44,461 nucleotides of DNA, from positions 1 through 44,461 of IMG/VR virus record IMGVR_UViG_3300009154_002012. The stretch is one strand, 5' to 3'. Below are positions 31,307 through 39,721 of this stretch, one piece after another. A program made the translations under genes and the position numbers. The notes under the pieces are model-generated. The model did not search any database. It was not told where the DNA came from and saw only the letters and a program-made list of their open reading frames with translations. This DNA comes from a virus. How positions within the stretch are numbered: position 1 is the first letter of the stretch; each line of letters starts with the position of its first letter.

Positions 31307-32574
31307 TTAAAGAAGAACTTGTAGATTACTTTTCTAAAACTTGTGATAGTCGTGGCATACCAAATGTCAAATCAGAAAATTGGAAATCATTGATTGTTAC
31401 ATATGAAAAAGATGACATTCGTCAATCTTTGGCTGAGTATGTACATAGAAACAATGTTCCTTTTCCGACAAATGATTGCGAGTTGCATGAAGTGAAAAGT
31501 TATTTCACTGACTTCTATTATCGTTCTCATTTAGACCAGTACAAAGATTTTGATGTAGTTGAAGAACGATACAATTACAAATACAAATACTCTGATATGC
31601 CATTAGGTGTGATTGATAAATCAAATCATTACAATGTAGTGAGTGATTATTTTCAGCAAATGAACCGAATGAAATGTGGTTCTAATTCATCATCTGCACC
31701 ATTAGAAATCTGGAACGACAAAGATAGGTTAAGTAAGATGAACTGGACTTTTTGGCGTGAAGGTATTATGGGTGACAATGATTTGAATGAGGCTACATTT
31801 CGTACTGCATTTAGATTAGGCACATATACTGCAACACAATTCAGACCATCCGTTGCAAAGGCCTTGTATGAAAAACATAAAGCACAAAATGTATTAGATA
31901 CATCATGCGGGTGGGGTGATAGACTTGCAGGATTCTATGGCACACCATGTACAAAGATGTATGTTGGTTGTGACCCAAATCCTGATGTGTTTGAAGTGTA
32001 CAAGAAACAATGTGTCGCATATGAAAGACTTCTTGGTGGTGAACCAACTCTAATTGAGAAAACAGATTACTTTGAATGTATCGGTAAGAAGACTGTAAAG
32101 ATTTGGAATCTTCCATCAGAAGATGTGAATTGGGATTTGTATGTTGATACATTCGATTTCTATTTTACATCACCACCTTACTTTGAAACAGAGAAGTATG
32201 CAACAGATACTGACAAGGCTGCCAATCAATCATGGTCGAGATATGATTCATTCAATGGATGGAAATATGATTTCTTCTTTAAGGTAACTGAGACAGTTTG
32301 GAAGACAATCAAACAAGATGGTTATATGATGATAAACATTATTGAACCACGCACAAAAGGGTCGAAAAGACTTCCTCTGTGTGATGACATGGTTGAACAC
32401 TTTGCATCATTTGAAGACTCTTTTTATGTTGGCAAGATAGGTATGCGTATGATGGCCAGACCCAATGCCGTAGAATTGAAAGATGTGTTTATTGAACCGA
32501 TATGGGTGTTTCGTAAAGGAAATTCTGAATATCCAAAGACAGAAAAGAATACCCTAGATTCATTTTTCGCTTGA
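31303..32574 (+). CDS. DNA modification methyltransferase with SPPY motif (paralogue of 9918-11495)
   Basis: This is a second amino-methyltransferase. Motif I reads LDTSCGWGDRLAGFYG followed by GCDPNPD; motif IV is TSPPYF, and DFFFKVTETVWKTIKQDGYMMINI matches the strand after it. These blocks align with the gene at 9918 in order and spacing, but the flanking regions differ, and this protein is 423 residues. S-P-P-Y is commonest in N4-cytosine enzymes. A nuclease-like gene (32631) lies directly downstream. Duplicate enzymes could mark different sites. Confidence 0.8.
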   Translation: MIKEELVDYFSKTCDSRGIPNVKSENWKSLIVTYEKDDIRQSLAEYVHRNNVPFPTNDCELHEVKSYFTDFYYRSHLDQYKDFDVVEERYNYKYKYSDMPLGVIDKSNHYNVVSDYFQQMNRMKCGSNSSSAPLEIWNDKDRLSKMNWTFWREGIMGDNDLNEATFRTAFRLGTYTATQFRPSVAKALYEKHKAQNVLDTSCGWGDRLAGFYGTPCTKMYVGCDPNPDVFEVYKKQCVAYERLLGGEPTLIEKTDYFECIGKKTVKIWNLPSEDVNWDLYVDTFDFYFTSPPYFETEKYATDTDKAANQSWSRYDSFNGWKYDFFFKVTETVWKTIKQDGYMMINIIEPRTKGSKRLPLCDDMVEHFASFEDSFYVGKIGMRMMARPNAVELKDVFIEPIWVFRKGNSEYPKTEKNTLDSFFA

Positions 32575-32604
32575 CATAATACGGCAGTTGTGATAGTATA
32601 AATA
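32571..32604 (+). promoter_or_regulatory. Overlapping host-type and late promoters
   Basis: TTGACA (32571-32576), 17-bp spacer and TAGTAT (32594-32599, with TGA before it) overlap an exact late box TATAAATA (32597-32604). The following gene could be read early by host sigma and late by gp55. AGGAG (32620-32624) precedes its ATG. Confidence 0.7.
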
Positions 32605-32630
32605 CTCCAATAAAATCATAGGAGTATTTA

Positions 32631-33890
32631 ATGGCAGACTCACCAAAAGAAGGCGAAGCGGCTCAAGCATTATTTTGTGCTATTGCAGATTACTTAGGTT
32701 ATGCAAAGGTTCAAAAAGAATTCGATTTAACTAAACTTCCGACTTATAACGATTTCAAAAAACATTATGGTAAAGTCATAGATGATTGTTATGCTAAAAC
32801 GAACATGCCGCAGATTACTTTAAAACAGATTGAATCTTTTTTAAATACTGCTGATGGCTGGTATGAATCATCACTTAATATTGCTAAGAAATTGATACAT
32901 GATATTAAAACTATCAGTACAAAATTTTCTAAAATACAAGCACCTAAATGGCAAGATATAATGTATGTTCGTGGTGGCGCAAAAGAAAAAGGTAGGTCCT
33001 CAAACGCTATGGAAAATGTAGCTTCACTTTTTGATGTTGCGAACAAAAATGATGGTGGTTATTTTGGTGATATTAATAAATGGAGCCCTGCTGACATATA
33101 CTTTGTGTCGAAGAAAGCTGAAACTACTATTTTAAGTGAAATTACTTTGGCTACTGGTAAGTTAGCAAAGTCATATAATTTTGTCAATCTTAATAAACTA
33201 ATAGGTACTTTAGTTGATAGTGGTGATTTATTGCCACTTTCCTTAAAGAAGGCGGAACATGAAGTTCATCTAGTAAAAGTAAACTTCAAAAGGTCCGATG
33301 AGGAAAAATATTTAGGTGATATTAAGTATTATGGAATTAGTGATTGGAGTAAAAAATACACCAGAGATAAACCAGTGACAAGAGATATAAAAATATACTT
33401 TAGTAGAGATAAGAAAGATAAACTTAAAATTCGCCATGACCCATATAGTTCAAATTACGGAGTAAATAAAGCCGTAAAATGTGAGATTGAAGTTACTGGT
33501 GCAGGTGGACGTGGTGGTTCAGTTGTAGGCATTCCTTTAATAAGTCAATTAATATCAAAAGTTGATAAGAAATTTGGTGATGAATTAACTAAAGCTTTCA
33601 ATGATGGTATTAGAAAATATTCGATTGAATTGGAGAAGACCAATAAAGAGTTTAAAGTTAAATCTGGAACAAAATTAAAAAGTCCACAAAAAGAAATGTA
33701 TGATGATGAGAGAGCAACTTTAAGTGCGTTGTATATTTCAAATGCAATTATGCCAGTAATATATAAATGGTTTAAGAGTAATGAATCAGATAAAAAAAGA
33801 GTTCTTCTAAATGAAAAAGTGGTACAAAAGTTCATCGAATATACTTCTAGTAGAACAGAGAAATCTGGTAAATTTGTGATTGCAAAATAA
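32631..33890 (+). CDS. Unknown protein, possible PD-(D/E)XK-type nuclease
   Basis: I do not recognise a named family for this 419-residue protein. Some features recall restriction-endonuclease-like folds: a helix with E8/E10 near the N-terminus (GEAAQALFCAIADYLG), NKWSPADIYFV giving a possible catalytic Asp, then LLPLSLKKAEHEVHLVKVN, where S-L-K-K would be the (D/E/S)xK strand. A C-terminal alpha-rich part follows. G+C falls to about 26-28% in its second half, lower than its neighbours. It follows a methyltransferase gene directly, with its own promoters. The nuclease idea is inference from these patterns. Confidence 0.4.
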   Translation: MADSPKEGEAAQALFCAIADYLGYAKVQKEFDLTKLPTYNDFKKHYGKVIDDCYAKTNMPQITLKQIESFLNTADGWYESSLNIAKKLIHDIKTISTKFSKIQAPKWQDIMYVRGGAKEKGRSSNAMENVASLFDVANKNDGGYFGDINKWSPADIYFVSKKAETTILSEITLATGKLAKSYNFVNLNKLIGTLVDSGDLLPLSLKKAEHEVHLVKVNFKRSDEEKYLGDIKYYGISDWSKKYTRDKPVTRDIKIYFSRDKKDKLKIRHDPYSSNYGVNKAVKCEIEVTGAGGRGGSVVGIPLISQLISKVDKKFGDELTKAFNDGIRKYSIELEKTNKEFKVKSGTKLKSPQKEMYDDERATLSALYISNAIMPVIYKWFKSNESDKKRVLLNEKVVQKFIEYTSSRTEKSGKFVIAK

Positions 33891-33899
33891 AGAACAACC

Positions 33900-35132
33900 A
33901 TGAACTTCACACAATTTTTAACCGAAGCAAAAAAAGAAGGTGCAAATCTTCATCTAGAACACCTTGAGGATGAGATTCTAAATCGTGGTGTTGCTGGCGC
34001 CAGAGATGCAATTAATTTTCTACAGGCATTGAGAGATATGCTTGCTGGCCACTCATCGTCAAAAGTAAATACCACAACAAAGTGGGATGGCTCACCAGCA
34101 ATCTTTTGCGGTATTAATCCAGACAATGGTAAATTCTTTGTTGGTACAAAGGGTGTATTCAATGCAAATGCAAAGTTGAATTATACTGATGCAGACATTG
34201 ATAAGAATCATCCAGGTGAAGGTCTTAATGCAAAACTTAAAGTTGCACTCCGTTATCTTCCAAAACTTGGCATCAAAGGTGTATTGCAAGGTGATATGAT
34301 GTTTGCAAAGGGTGACCTGTCAGAGAAGACACTTGATGGTGAAGACTACATTACATTTCAACCAAACACATTAATCTATGCTGTGCCCTCTGATTCTAAA
34401 CTTGCAAAGACTATGCAGGCTGCACAGCTGGGTGTTGTCTTTCATACTTCATACACAGGTAAAACATTTGCTGATATGAAGGCATCATTCAATATTGATA
34501 TTAAGAATTTAACACCAACTAAAGATGTTTGGTTCCGTGATGCATATTTTACTGATGCATCTGGTACTGCATCATTCACAGAAGAAGAAACAAAAAAAAT
34601 TACCTATATCCTATCTGATATCGGTAGAGTATTCAAACAAACAAACTCAATGTCTATTGGTAGAATTTCTGGTAATGATACAGTTAGAGAATACATTAAG
34701 ACATTCAACAATACCAAAGTGCGTGAAGGGCAAAAGATTACTAATACAGCCGCACACACAAGAGAGTTGATGAAATGGGTTGAAGAAAAACTAAACAAAG
34801 ATATTGTCTCTGCAAAGATGGAGAAGACAAAGAGAGATAAGACTATGATTAAGAATGAAATCATGCGTACTCTCCGTAACAGTGCAAACGATTTGAAAAA
34901 CATATTTGATATGCAGAACAGCATGGTAGATGCCAAGAATATGATTATCAAAAAGTTACAACAGATGAAACAAGTTACAAGTACATTTGTACAAACAGAA
35001 GACGGTTTCAAAGTGACAAATCCAGAAGGTTTTGTTGCAGTTGATAAATTAACAGGCAACGCAGTTAAGTTGGTTGACAGACTTGAATTTAGTCATTTGA
35101 ATTTCACCGCACAGAAAAATTGGAGTAAATAA
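33900..35132 (+). CDS. Nucleotidyltransferase/ligase-like protein with capsid-targeting N-terminus (DUF6267-like)
   Basis: This 410-residue protein has ligase-superfamily-like motifs in order: K61-W-D63-G64-S (motif I KxDG, the lysine that would carry AMP), FFVGTKG (79-85), GVLQGDMMF (127-135), E376-G-F-V and V389-K390-L (motifs IV/V-like). The first ten residues, MNFTQFLTEA, resemble the T4 internal-protein targeting peptide MKTYQEFIAEA, with an L-T-E site after which the prohead protease could cut. That suggests packaging inside the head. I believe such proteins fall in DUF6267; the enzymatic activity is inferred. No clear ribosome binding site is seen. Confidence 0.6.
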   Translation: MNFTQFLTEAKKEGANLHLEHLEDEILNRGVAGARDAINFLQALRDMLAGHSSSKVNTTTKWDGSPAIFCGINPDNGKFFVGTKGVFNANAKLNYTDADIDKNHPGEGLNAKLKVALRYLPKLGIKGVLQGDMMFAKGDLSEKTLDGEDYITFQPNTLIYAVPSDSKLAKTMQAAQLGVVFHTSYTGKTFADMKASFNIDIKNLTPTKDVWFRDAYFTDASGTASFTEEETKKITYILSDIGRVFKQTNSMSIGRISGNDTVREYIKTFNNTKVREGQKITNTAAHTRELMKWVEEKLNKDIVSAKMEKTKRDKTMIKNEIMRTLRNSANDLKNIFDMQNSMVDAKNMIIKKLQQMKQVTSTFVQTEDGFKVTNPEGFVAVDKLTGNAVKLVDRLEFSHLNFTAQKNWSK

Positions 35133-35407
35133 TGCCCGCATATGATATAAACAAGATTATGGCAGAGTACGGAGACAATGACTTTGGTTTCTCTGCTGTA
35201 TCAGAAGAAGAATATAATGCTGTAATCAATGAAAAAGATGAGACAGTAGAAAACTATAAGCACAGATTGGCAGAAGTAGAGAAGTTGATTATGCCATTCT
35301 TAACTAATTTGTTGAAGACTGCTGACAAACCTTATATCAATTGGCCTAATCGTAAACCAATTTTAGAGGCACAGATTCAGAAAGTTTTAAGTCTGACAAG
35401 AGGATAA
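35132..35407 (+). CDS. Small protein of unknown function, helical
   Basis: This 91-residue protein begins on the last base of the upstream stop (TAATG) and is mostly helical (EEEYNAVINEKDETVENYKHRLAEVEKLIMPFL, with heptad-like spacing), then a short segment YINWPNRKPILEAQIQKVL. It resembles small coiled-coil proteins common in T4-like phage structural regions, without a known role. Confidence 0.6.
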   Translation: MPAYDINKIMAEYGDNDFGFSAVSEEEYNAVINEKDETVENYKHRLAEVEKLIMPFLTNLLKTADKPYINWPNRKPILEAQIQKVLSLTRG

Positions 35408-35408
35408 A

Positions 35409-35588
35409 ATGACAGAAGCGGTTCAACGAATTGTACGAAGAAGACAATTAAAAGAAGGCAGTAGTCCTGATATATTGCCTCCATCAGGTGGTGGAAACGA
35501 TGGTACGACTTATTTGTCGAATACATATAAGAGAGACACACCAGGACAGAGTGTTAAGAAGAAGATAAAACGATTTAAAGATTATTAA
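35409..35588 (+). CDS. Tiny basic protein of unknown function, 59 residues
   Basis: A short frame begins with MTEAVQRIVRRRQLKEG, continues with a glycine-rich middle (PPSGGGNDG) and ends in a basic tail (SVKKKIKRFKDY). AGAGG (35399-35403) precedes the ATG by five bases, and the gene fits exactly between its neighbours. No family is recognised; the charge pattern suits a nucleic-acid-binding or virion accessory protein. Confidence 0.6.
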   Translation: MTEAVQRIVRRRQLKEGSSPDILPPSGGGNDGTTYLSNTYKRDTPGQSVKKKIKRFKDY

Positions 35589-35603
35589 TTATTGGAGTTT
35601 GTT

Positions 35604-36458
35604 ATGGAAGATATAGTGGTTGGTTGTATCACAGGATACAACTTTGATAAAATTAGACCTTGGGTAAATTCATTAGACACTTGTGGATTTACTGGCACAA
35701 AGGCTATGATTTGTTATGATGTAGATTATGACACAGTTGACGAATTGGTGAAACGCAAATACACCATCCTTGCTTTTGGTAAGGACGAAGAAAAAAGAAG
35801 ATTCAAATACAAAGAGGATTTCTCAATTGTTGTTGAGAGATTTTTGCACATGTGGTATCTTCTAAAGAGATTCAAAGGGCAATATCGTTACATCATTACT
35901 ACAGATGTTAAAGATGTTGTCTTTCAAACAAACCCATCAACTTGGCTAGAGAACAACATCGGCGACAAAGAAATTAATGTTGCATGTGAATCTATTCGCT
36001 ACAAAGATGAAGAATGGGGTAATCACAATCTTATGAAAGCATTTGGTGCTCTCATACATGACCACAACAAAGACAATTTAATTTACAATGCAGGCACAGT
36101 ATCTGGTAAGTTTGATACTATGGTTGATTTGTTCCTAAACATCTATATGCTATGTAACAGTACCTCTCATTACACTGAGGGTGGTGGTGGACCAGACCAA
36201 GCCGCACTAAACATTTTGCTGAATATGAAATCATACAAAGACATTACCAATTTTGCAATGTCAGATGATGGATATGCCGCACAATTAGGCACAACAGGTC
36301 CTCAGATTGCAGGCAAATATGGGTCTAAGCTAGTTGACAAATCTCCAATTTTAGTAGATAATACAGTATGTACAAGTGACGGAACTCCTTTTGCAATCGT
36401 ACATCAATATGACAGAGTACCTGAATGGAAAAAAATTATAGAGGCAAAATATGAGTGA
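35604..36458 (+). CDS. Glycosyltransferase-like protein (GT-A fold)
   Basis: This 284-residue protein is the first gene of the sugar operon. It shows a GT-A-type beginning (IVVGCITGYNFDKIRPWVNSL) and an acidic metal/donor motif T-D-V-K-D in YRYIITTDVKDVVF, with E-G-G-G-G-P-D-Q-A-A later, as in many hexosyl and pentosyl transferases. I start at ATG 35604, six bases after GGAG (35594-35597), instead of an upstream TTG. The sugar and acceptor cannot be told. It overlaps the methyltransferase by eight bases. Confidence 0.65.
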   Translation: MEDIVVGCITGYNFDKIRPWVNSLDTCGFTGTKAMICYDVDYDTVDELVKRKYTILAFGKDEEKRRFKYKEDFSIVVERFLHMWYLLKRFKGQYRYIITTDVKDVVFQTNPSTWLENNIGDKEINVACESIRYKDEEWGNHNLMKAFGALIHDHNKDNLIYNAGTVSGKFDTMVDLFLNIYMLCNSTSHYTEGGGGPDQAALNILLNMKSYKDITNFAMSDDGYAAQLGTTGPQIAGKYGSKLVDKSPILVDNTVCTSDGTPFAIVHQYDRVPEWKKIIEAKYE

Positions 36459-37101
36459 GATTCTAACAATCAATACTGTAGATAATATAATGAGAAGTAC
36501 AGGCGCACCAAAACCTGGTTCTTCGGATCCTTGGGATCATTTGCCTCCAGACCAATGGGTAGAAAAACAAATTGAATGGGGTGAGAAGAACATATCAGGT
36601 TCTGGTCTTGTAGAACATATCAATAAACTAAAAGGTGATTTGATTGGTGTTGAGATTGGTGTTTGTCTTGGTGTTACTACAGAACTCTATGCAAAAGAAA
36701 TTCCTAATCTAAAGAAACTATATGCAGTAGACCACTATCCATCATTCATTGATTGGAACGGAACTGTTGTTAGTGAAGACAGACAAGAGGCTATGAAACA
36801 ACATGCAGCTAATCGTTTGCAACCATACAAAGACAAGATTGAATTTGTTTATACATCAAGTGTAGAATTTGTACAGACACTAGAAGATGAAAGTTTAGAT
36901 TTCATTTTCATTGATGGTGACCATTCATATGAAGGTGCATTAAGAGACTTTAAGAATTTCTATCCGAAAGTTAAAAAGGGTGGCATCTTTGCAGGTCACG
37001 ACCTTTACATTCCGACTGTAGAGAAAGCACTGATGGAGTTTTTCGGTAATATGGATATAGAATCTGTATCTCAAAATGCTTGGTTCAAGATTAAGGCTTG
37101 A
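36451..37101 (+). CDS. SAM-dependent methyltransferase (class I, family 24-like)
   Basis: This is a Rossmann-fold methyltransferase, probably acting on a sugar or small molecule. Motif I is GVEIGVCLGVTTELYAKE followed by LYAVDHYPSF (acidic residue at the end of beta 2); DFIFIDGDHSYEGALRDF is the characteristic metal-linked D-G-D-H-x-Y of the Methyltransf_24/TylF-like group. Length is 216 residues. Its place in the sugar operon suggests O-methylation of a sugar. The start overlaps the upstream stop (ATGAGTGA). Confidence 0.82.
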   Translation: MSEILTINTVDNIMRSTGAPKPGSSDPWDHLPPDQWVEKQIEWGEKNISGSGLVEHINKLKGDLIGVEIGVCLGVTTELYAKEIPNLKKLYAVDHYPSFIDWNGTVVSEDRQEAMKQHAANRLQPYKDKIEFVYTSSVEFVQTLEDESLDFIFIDGDHSYEGALRDFKNFYPKVKKGGIFAGHDLYIPTVEKALMEFFGNMDIESVSQNAWFKIKA

Positions 37102-37102
37102 T

Positions 37103-38095
37103 ATGAAGAAGTATAAAAAGATAATTGTTTGGGGTGCAAAATTAGACAGTGGTCACACACACGGTTTTATCCATGAGGCTTGTGTACGTGCTGCAAAGTC
37201 TATGGGTATTGATGTATACTGGTTAGACAACAGAGACAATGTTGAAAACTCATTCTTTGATAATGCAATCGTCATTACAGAACAATGGTTGGCATTTCAA
37301 AATGGATTCAGTAACAATCTTCCATTGAACAAGACTGCATGTTATTTTGTACATTATCTTGGCAACAGAGGACCAGTTGAAGGTAATCCAGGCGCATCAA
37401 TGTATCTTGGTAAAGTAGGTAAACTGATTGACTTTAGATTTACTGCTGAACATGGTTGGGGTTCTAATGGTGTAGAAGACAAGAACTACAATTACAAATT
37501 TGAAAAAGAAAAGTATGATGCATTTAATGATGTATCATTTTATGAACATGGCACAGACTATGATAATTTCTACACTGTATGGGCTACAGACCTGTTACCA
37601 GATGAAATTAATTTTGAAGACAGATTTAAACCATTAGAGAACAGAGCATTTTTCTGTGGTACGATCCGAGAAGACAATCAAGAAATGTTCATGCCATTTA
37701 TTAAGAGATGTGAAGATAGTAAAATACCTTTTCTATACAACACACCATGGCAGAATCCATTACCAACAGAAGTTGTTAGAAAATATGTTGTGGAGTCTTT
37801 GTTGCCACTTGATTGCAGACCAAAGAATCATCTTGTGAATGGTTATATTGCTTGTCGTGCAATTAAGAATGTTAGTTATGGCGCATTAGGTCTTACTAAC
37901 TCAAAAACAATTTATGATTTCTTTGATGGTGAAATTGCATATGCACCAGACTCAGGTGACTTGTTTGATGTTGCATTAGAGATGCAAAGAAATCCAAAGA
38001 CTAAAGACTTGATTCTAAATCAAATGAAGAAGATAAAAGAGCATCATACATATATTAATAGAATTAACGATATTATTAGAGCTGCGGAGATTTGA
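37103..38095 (+). CDS. Glycosyltransferase-like protein (GT-B type), uncertain
   Basis: This 330-residue product looks like a nucleotide-sugar transferase of GT-B architecture. The start has IIVWGAKLDSGHTHGF, then IVITEQWLAF and a middle segment RAFFCGTIREDNQEMFMPFIKRC. A later VSYGALGLTNSKTIYDFF with a charged helix resembles the donor-binding part of glycan transferases. No exact family is recognised. I start at 37103, two bases after the upstream stop, since the longer frame begins within the previous gene. AAGG upstream could serve as ribosome binding site. Confidence 0.5.
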   Translation: MKKYKKIIVWGAKLDSGHTHGFIHEACVRAAKSMGIDVYWLDNRDNVENSFFDNAIVITEQWLAFQNGFSNNLPLNKTACYFVHYLGNRGPVEGNPGASMYLGKVGKLIDFRFTAEHGWGSNGVEDKNYNYKFEKEKYDAFNDVSFYEHGTDYDNFYTVWATDLLPDEINFEDRFKPLENRAFFCGTIREDNQEMFMPFIKRCEDSKIPFLYNTPWQNPLPTEVVRKYVVESLLPLDCRPKNHLVNGYIACRAIKNVSYGALGLTNSKTIYDFFDGEIAYAPDSGDLFDVALEMQRNPKTKDLILNQMKKIKEHHTYINRINDIIRAAEI

Positions 38096-38096
38096 T

Positions 38097-38963
38097 ATGA
38101 GAATTTTGATTACTGGCCACATGGGTTTTGTGGGCAAATATTTTATGCGTAAGTATGCTGAACATGACATTGTGGGTATTGATATCAAAGAAGGCAACGA
38201 CTGCCGAGATTTTTTCAAAACAAATGATAGTTATTTTGACCTAGTAATTCACCTTGCAGCAATTGTTGGTGGTCGTCAAACGATTGAAGGCAACCCACTT
38301 TCAGTCGCAACAGACTTGGCGATTGATTCAGATATGATTCAATGGGCATTAAAAACAAAACCAGGTCGAGTAGTTTATTTCTCCTCATCAGCTGCATATC
38401 CAATTGAACTACAAGACTTGGAAAGAAAAAATAGATTAGTTGAATCTTTTATTGATTTGAAGAAAACAAAAATGCCTGACTTGACATATGGTTGGGCAAA
38501 ACTAACTGGTGAATTCTGTTTACAATTCTTAGAAGAAGCTGGTGTCAGAGTACATGTGTTCAGACCATTCAGTGGGTACGGAACAGACCAAGACTTAGAC
38601 TATCCTTTCCCATCATACATTCATCGTGCAAAGAATTTAATGAACCCATTTGATATTTGGGGTGATGGGCACCAAGTACGTGACTTCATTCACATGCAAG
38701 ATATTGTAGATGCAGTTGATGAAGCAATCAAACAAGACATTCAAGGTCCTGTAAATCTTGGTTCTGGTATCGCAACATCATTTAATGAATTGCAACAAAT
38801 CGTTTGCGGTATTCAAGGATACAATCCAGAAGTTAATCATATCAAAACTGCACCAGTTGGTGTGATGTATCGTGTTTGTCATCCAGATAAAATGTTATCG
38901 TTCTACAAACCAAAAATTAATATCTACGATGGTATCTCTAGAGCATTAAAAGGTGTCATATGA
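38097..38963 (+). CDS. NAD-dependent epimerase/dehydratase (WcaG/GDP-fucose synthase-like)
   Basis: This is a short-chain-type sugar-nucleotide enzyme. NAD(P)-binding is ITGHMGFVGKYF, the catalytic Y-x-x-x-K is Y-G-W-A-K in the middle (TYGWAKLTGEF), and S-S-A-A-Y-P precedes it. The best functional guess is the epimerase/reductase step after GDP-mannose dehydratase, as in GDP-L-fucose synthesis, because a Gmd gene is two genes downstream. Length 288 is a little shorter than bacterial WcaG (about 320). It follows its upstream gene with one base between and overlaps the next by four. Confidence 0.8.
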   Translation: MRILITGHMGFVGKYFMRKYAEHDIVGIDIKEGNDCRDFFKTNDSYFDLVIHLAAIVGGRQTIEGNPLSVATDLAIDSDMIQWALKTKPGRVVYFSSSAAYPIELQDLERKNRLVESFIDLKKTKMPDLTYGWAKLTGEFCLQFLEEAGVRVHVFRPFSGYGTDQDLDYPFPSYIHRAKNLMNPFDIWGDGHQVRDFIHMQDIVDAVDEAIKQDIQGPVNLGSGIATSFNELQQIVCGIQGYNPEVNHIKTAPVGVMYRVCHPDKMLSFYKPKINIYDGISRALKGVI

Positions 38964-39721
38964 AAATTGTAATTGTAACTGGTGGATTCGACCCATTACA
39001 TTCAGGTCATATTGCCTATATTAATGCAGCTAGAGCTCTTGGTGATTCTTTAATTATTGGAGTTAATTCTGATGAATGGTTACGTAGAAAGAAAGGGCAA
39101 GAATTTATGCCTTGGGAAGAACGTGCAACTATCATTTCAGCACTTCAAAATGTTGACAGAGTTATTAACTTTGATGACAGTGATAACAGCGCCAAAGATG
39201 TTATTAGAAAAGTAAGAGCAATACATCCAACGGCTCATATAATTTTTGCCAACGGCGGAGATAGAACAAAAGAAAATATTCCAGAAATGGACTTACTTAA
39301 AGAAATGCTTCAGTTAGAATTTGTCTTTGGTGTTGGTGGTGAAAACAAAATGAATTCATCATCATGGATTCTAAAAGAATGGAAAAACCCTAAGACTGAA
39401 AGACAATGGGGACACTATCGTGTTTTACATGAAACACCAACAGTCAAAGTCAAAGAGTTAGTAGTAGAACCAGGCAAATCTTTGAGTATGCAGAAACATT
39501 TTTTGAGAAATGAACACTGGCATATTTCAGAAGGTGTTGCAACTATTACGCAAGAGAGTTCCCATTCTGCAAGAAAGTATCAGTTAGAGGCTCAGAAAAG
39601 TTTAGAGATACCAGTTGGCACATGGCATCAACTATCTAATGAACAAGAAACTGAATTGAAAATTATTGAGATACAGTATGGCGAAAAGTGTATTGAAGAA
39701 GATATTGAAAGAAGAAAATGA
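38960..39721 (+). CDS. Fusion of cytidylyltransferase-like and cupin domains
   Basis: Two domains lie in one 253-residue chain. Residues 1-130 are a nucleotidyltransferase: VTGGFDPLHSGHIAYINAA (H-x-G-H) and GVNSDEWLRRKKG. Residues about 140-253 are a cupin like the C-terminal domain of type II mannose-6-phosphate isomerase/guanylyltransferase: QWGHYRVLHETPTVKVKELVVEPGKSLSMQKHFLRNEHWHISEG, with histidine metal ligands. No linker anomaly or frameshift is seen. It probably activates or isomerises a sugar phosphate for the operon's nucleotide sugar. Confidence 0.78.
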   Translation: MKIVIVTGGFDPLHSGHIAYINAARALGDSLIIGVNSDEWLRRKKGQEFMPWEERATIISALQNVDRVINFDDSDNSAKDVIRKVRAIHPTAHIIFANGGDRTKENIPEMDLLKEMLQLEFVFGVGGENKMNSSSWILKEWKNPKTERQWGHYRVLHETPTVKVKELVVEPGKSLSMQKHFLRNEHWHISEGVATITQESSHSARKYQLEAQKSLEIPVGTWHQLSNEQETELKIIEIQYGEKCIEEDIERRK

